From: Anaerocolumna cellulosilytica
GTDB taxonomy: Bacteria > Bacillota > Clostridia > Lachnospirales > Lachnospiraceae
NCBI RefSeq assembly: GCF_014218335.1
Contig: NZ_AP023367.1
Location: 3,535,501-3,599,500 of the forward strand
DNA length: 64,000 nucleotides
Direction of reading: 5' to 3'
The translations under genes were made by a program, and so were the position numbers. This document shows, piece by piece, positions 63,951 through 64,000 of this stretch. The stretch's first letter is position 1, and every line of letters starts with the position of its first letter. The notes beneath the pieces are model-generated. The model saw nothing but the letters and a program-made list of their open reading frames with translations, was not told the DNA's origin and ran no database searches.

Positions 63951-64000
63951 TTACTGGCAGGTATTACTTACAGGAAAACTTATACAAAAGGTTGCTCCGC
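63951..64000 (-). CDS. Sensor histidine kinase, C-terminal end (partial)
   Basis: The last 15 codons of a gene that enters from the right edge: GATFCISFPVSNTCQ and a stop. G-A-T-F-x-I-S-F-P is the G2-box end of a HATPase domain, as in YesM-type kinases. Such kinases often sit beside sugar ABC importer genes with a propeller-fused binding protein. Confidence 0.55.
   Translation of the reverse strand, partial: GATFCISFPVSNTCQ

Noticed and set aside
1-64000. tRNA, rRNA and CRISPR loci
   Set aside because: I scanned for tRNA-like T-loops, rRNA segments and regularly spaced repeats and saw none.

Overview
This window looks like a chromosomal segment of a low-GC, endospore-forming Firmicute, most likely a Lachnospiraceae-type Clostridium relative. 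The support is the yqfC-yqfD-phoH-HD-ybeY sporulation/RNA cluster, a SpoVB-like flippase, a BofC-like protein, AGGAGG-type ribosome sites, TTGACA/TATAAT promoters and clostridial gene orders. Almost every gene lies on the minus strand; only a flavodoxin (25223) and an AraC regulator (35766) read on plus. The family assignment is inference.

Layout: the 5' end of a BaiN-like flavoprotein (1-68); a glycine betaine opuA operon (455-3457); an AT-rich island at about 3.9-12.6 kb that I read as a RiPP (post-translationally modified peptide) cluster; a sigma-factor/membrane-domain fusion, a short flagellin and small proteins (13-17 kb); a dGTPase-like HD hydrolase that seems to start at an ATA codon (16913-18178); a tetrapyrrole operon from glutamyl-tRNA to uroporphyrinogen III and siroheme (18.2-25 kb); flavodoxin, leuS and trkAH; an L-fucose operon with a divergent AraC regulator (31.6-36.6 kb); an assimilatory sulfate operon of sulfate ABC transporter, aprAB and cysDN with an upstream LacI regulator (37.6-47.5 kb); sporulation and envelope genes (47.8-55.9 kb); a decayed group II intron end (about 56 kb); and a sugar-type ABC importer linked to a coiled-coil adaptor and a MacB-like protein, ending in a partial histidine kinase (56.5-64 kb).

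The strongest candidate for an undescribed system is 3.9-12.6 kb. Two SPASM radical SAM enzymes, the first with an RRE-like N-terminus, precede a 57-residue Cys/Trp-containing peptide gene (10073-10246). A subtilase follows, fused to a carrier-protein-like domain in which the phosphopantetheine serine is replaced, then a peptide-exporter-like ABC protein and a LolD/FtsX pair that may provide self-immunity. One promoter (12725-12753) lies ahead of the set.

A second candidate is a repeated mRNA leader. At least five genes of unrelated pathways (cobA-hemD, fucI, cysD, the solute-binding protein, a sugar permease) carry a GGTTGAA/TTCAACC inverted repeat followed by a short hairpin next to the Shine-Dalgarno sequence, and several other genes have only the second hairpin. 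A third is a pair of near-identical promoters with the same 12-base box, one before lacI and one before the sulfate operon. The tetrapyrrole and sulfate genes fit together because siroheme is the cofactor of sulfite reductase, which is not in the window.
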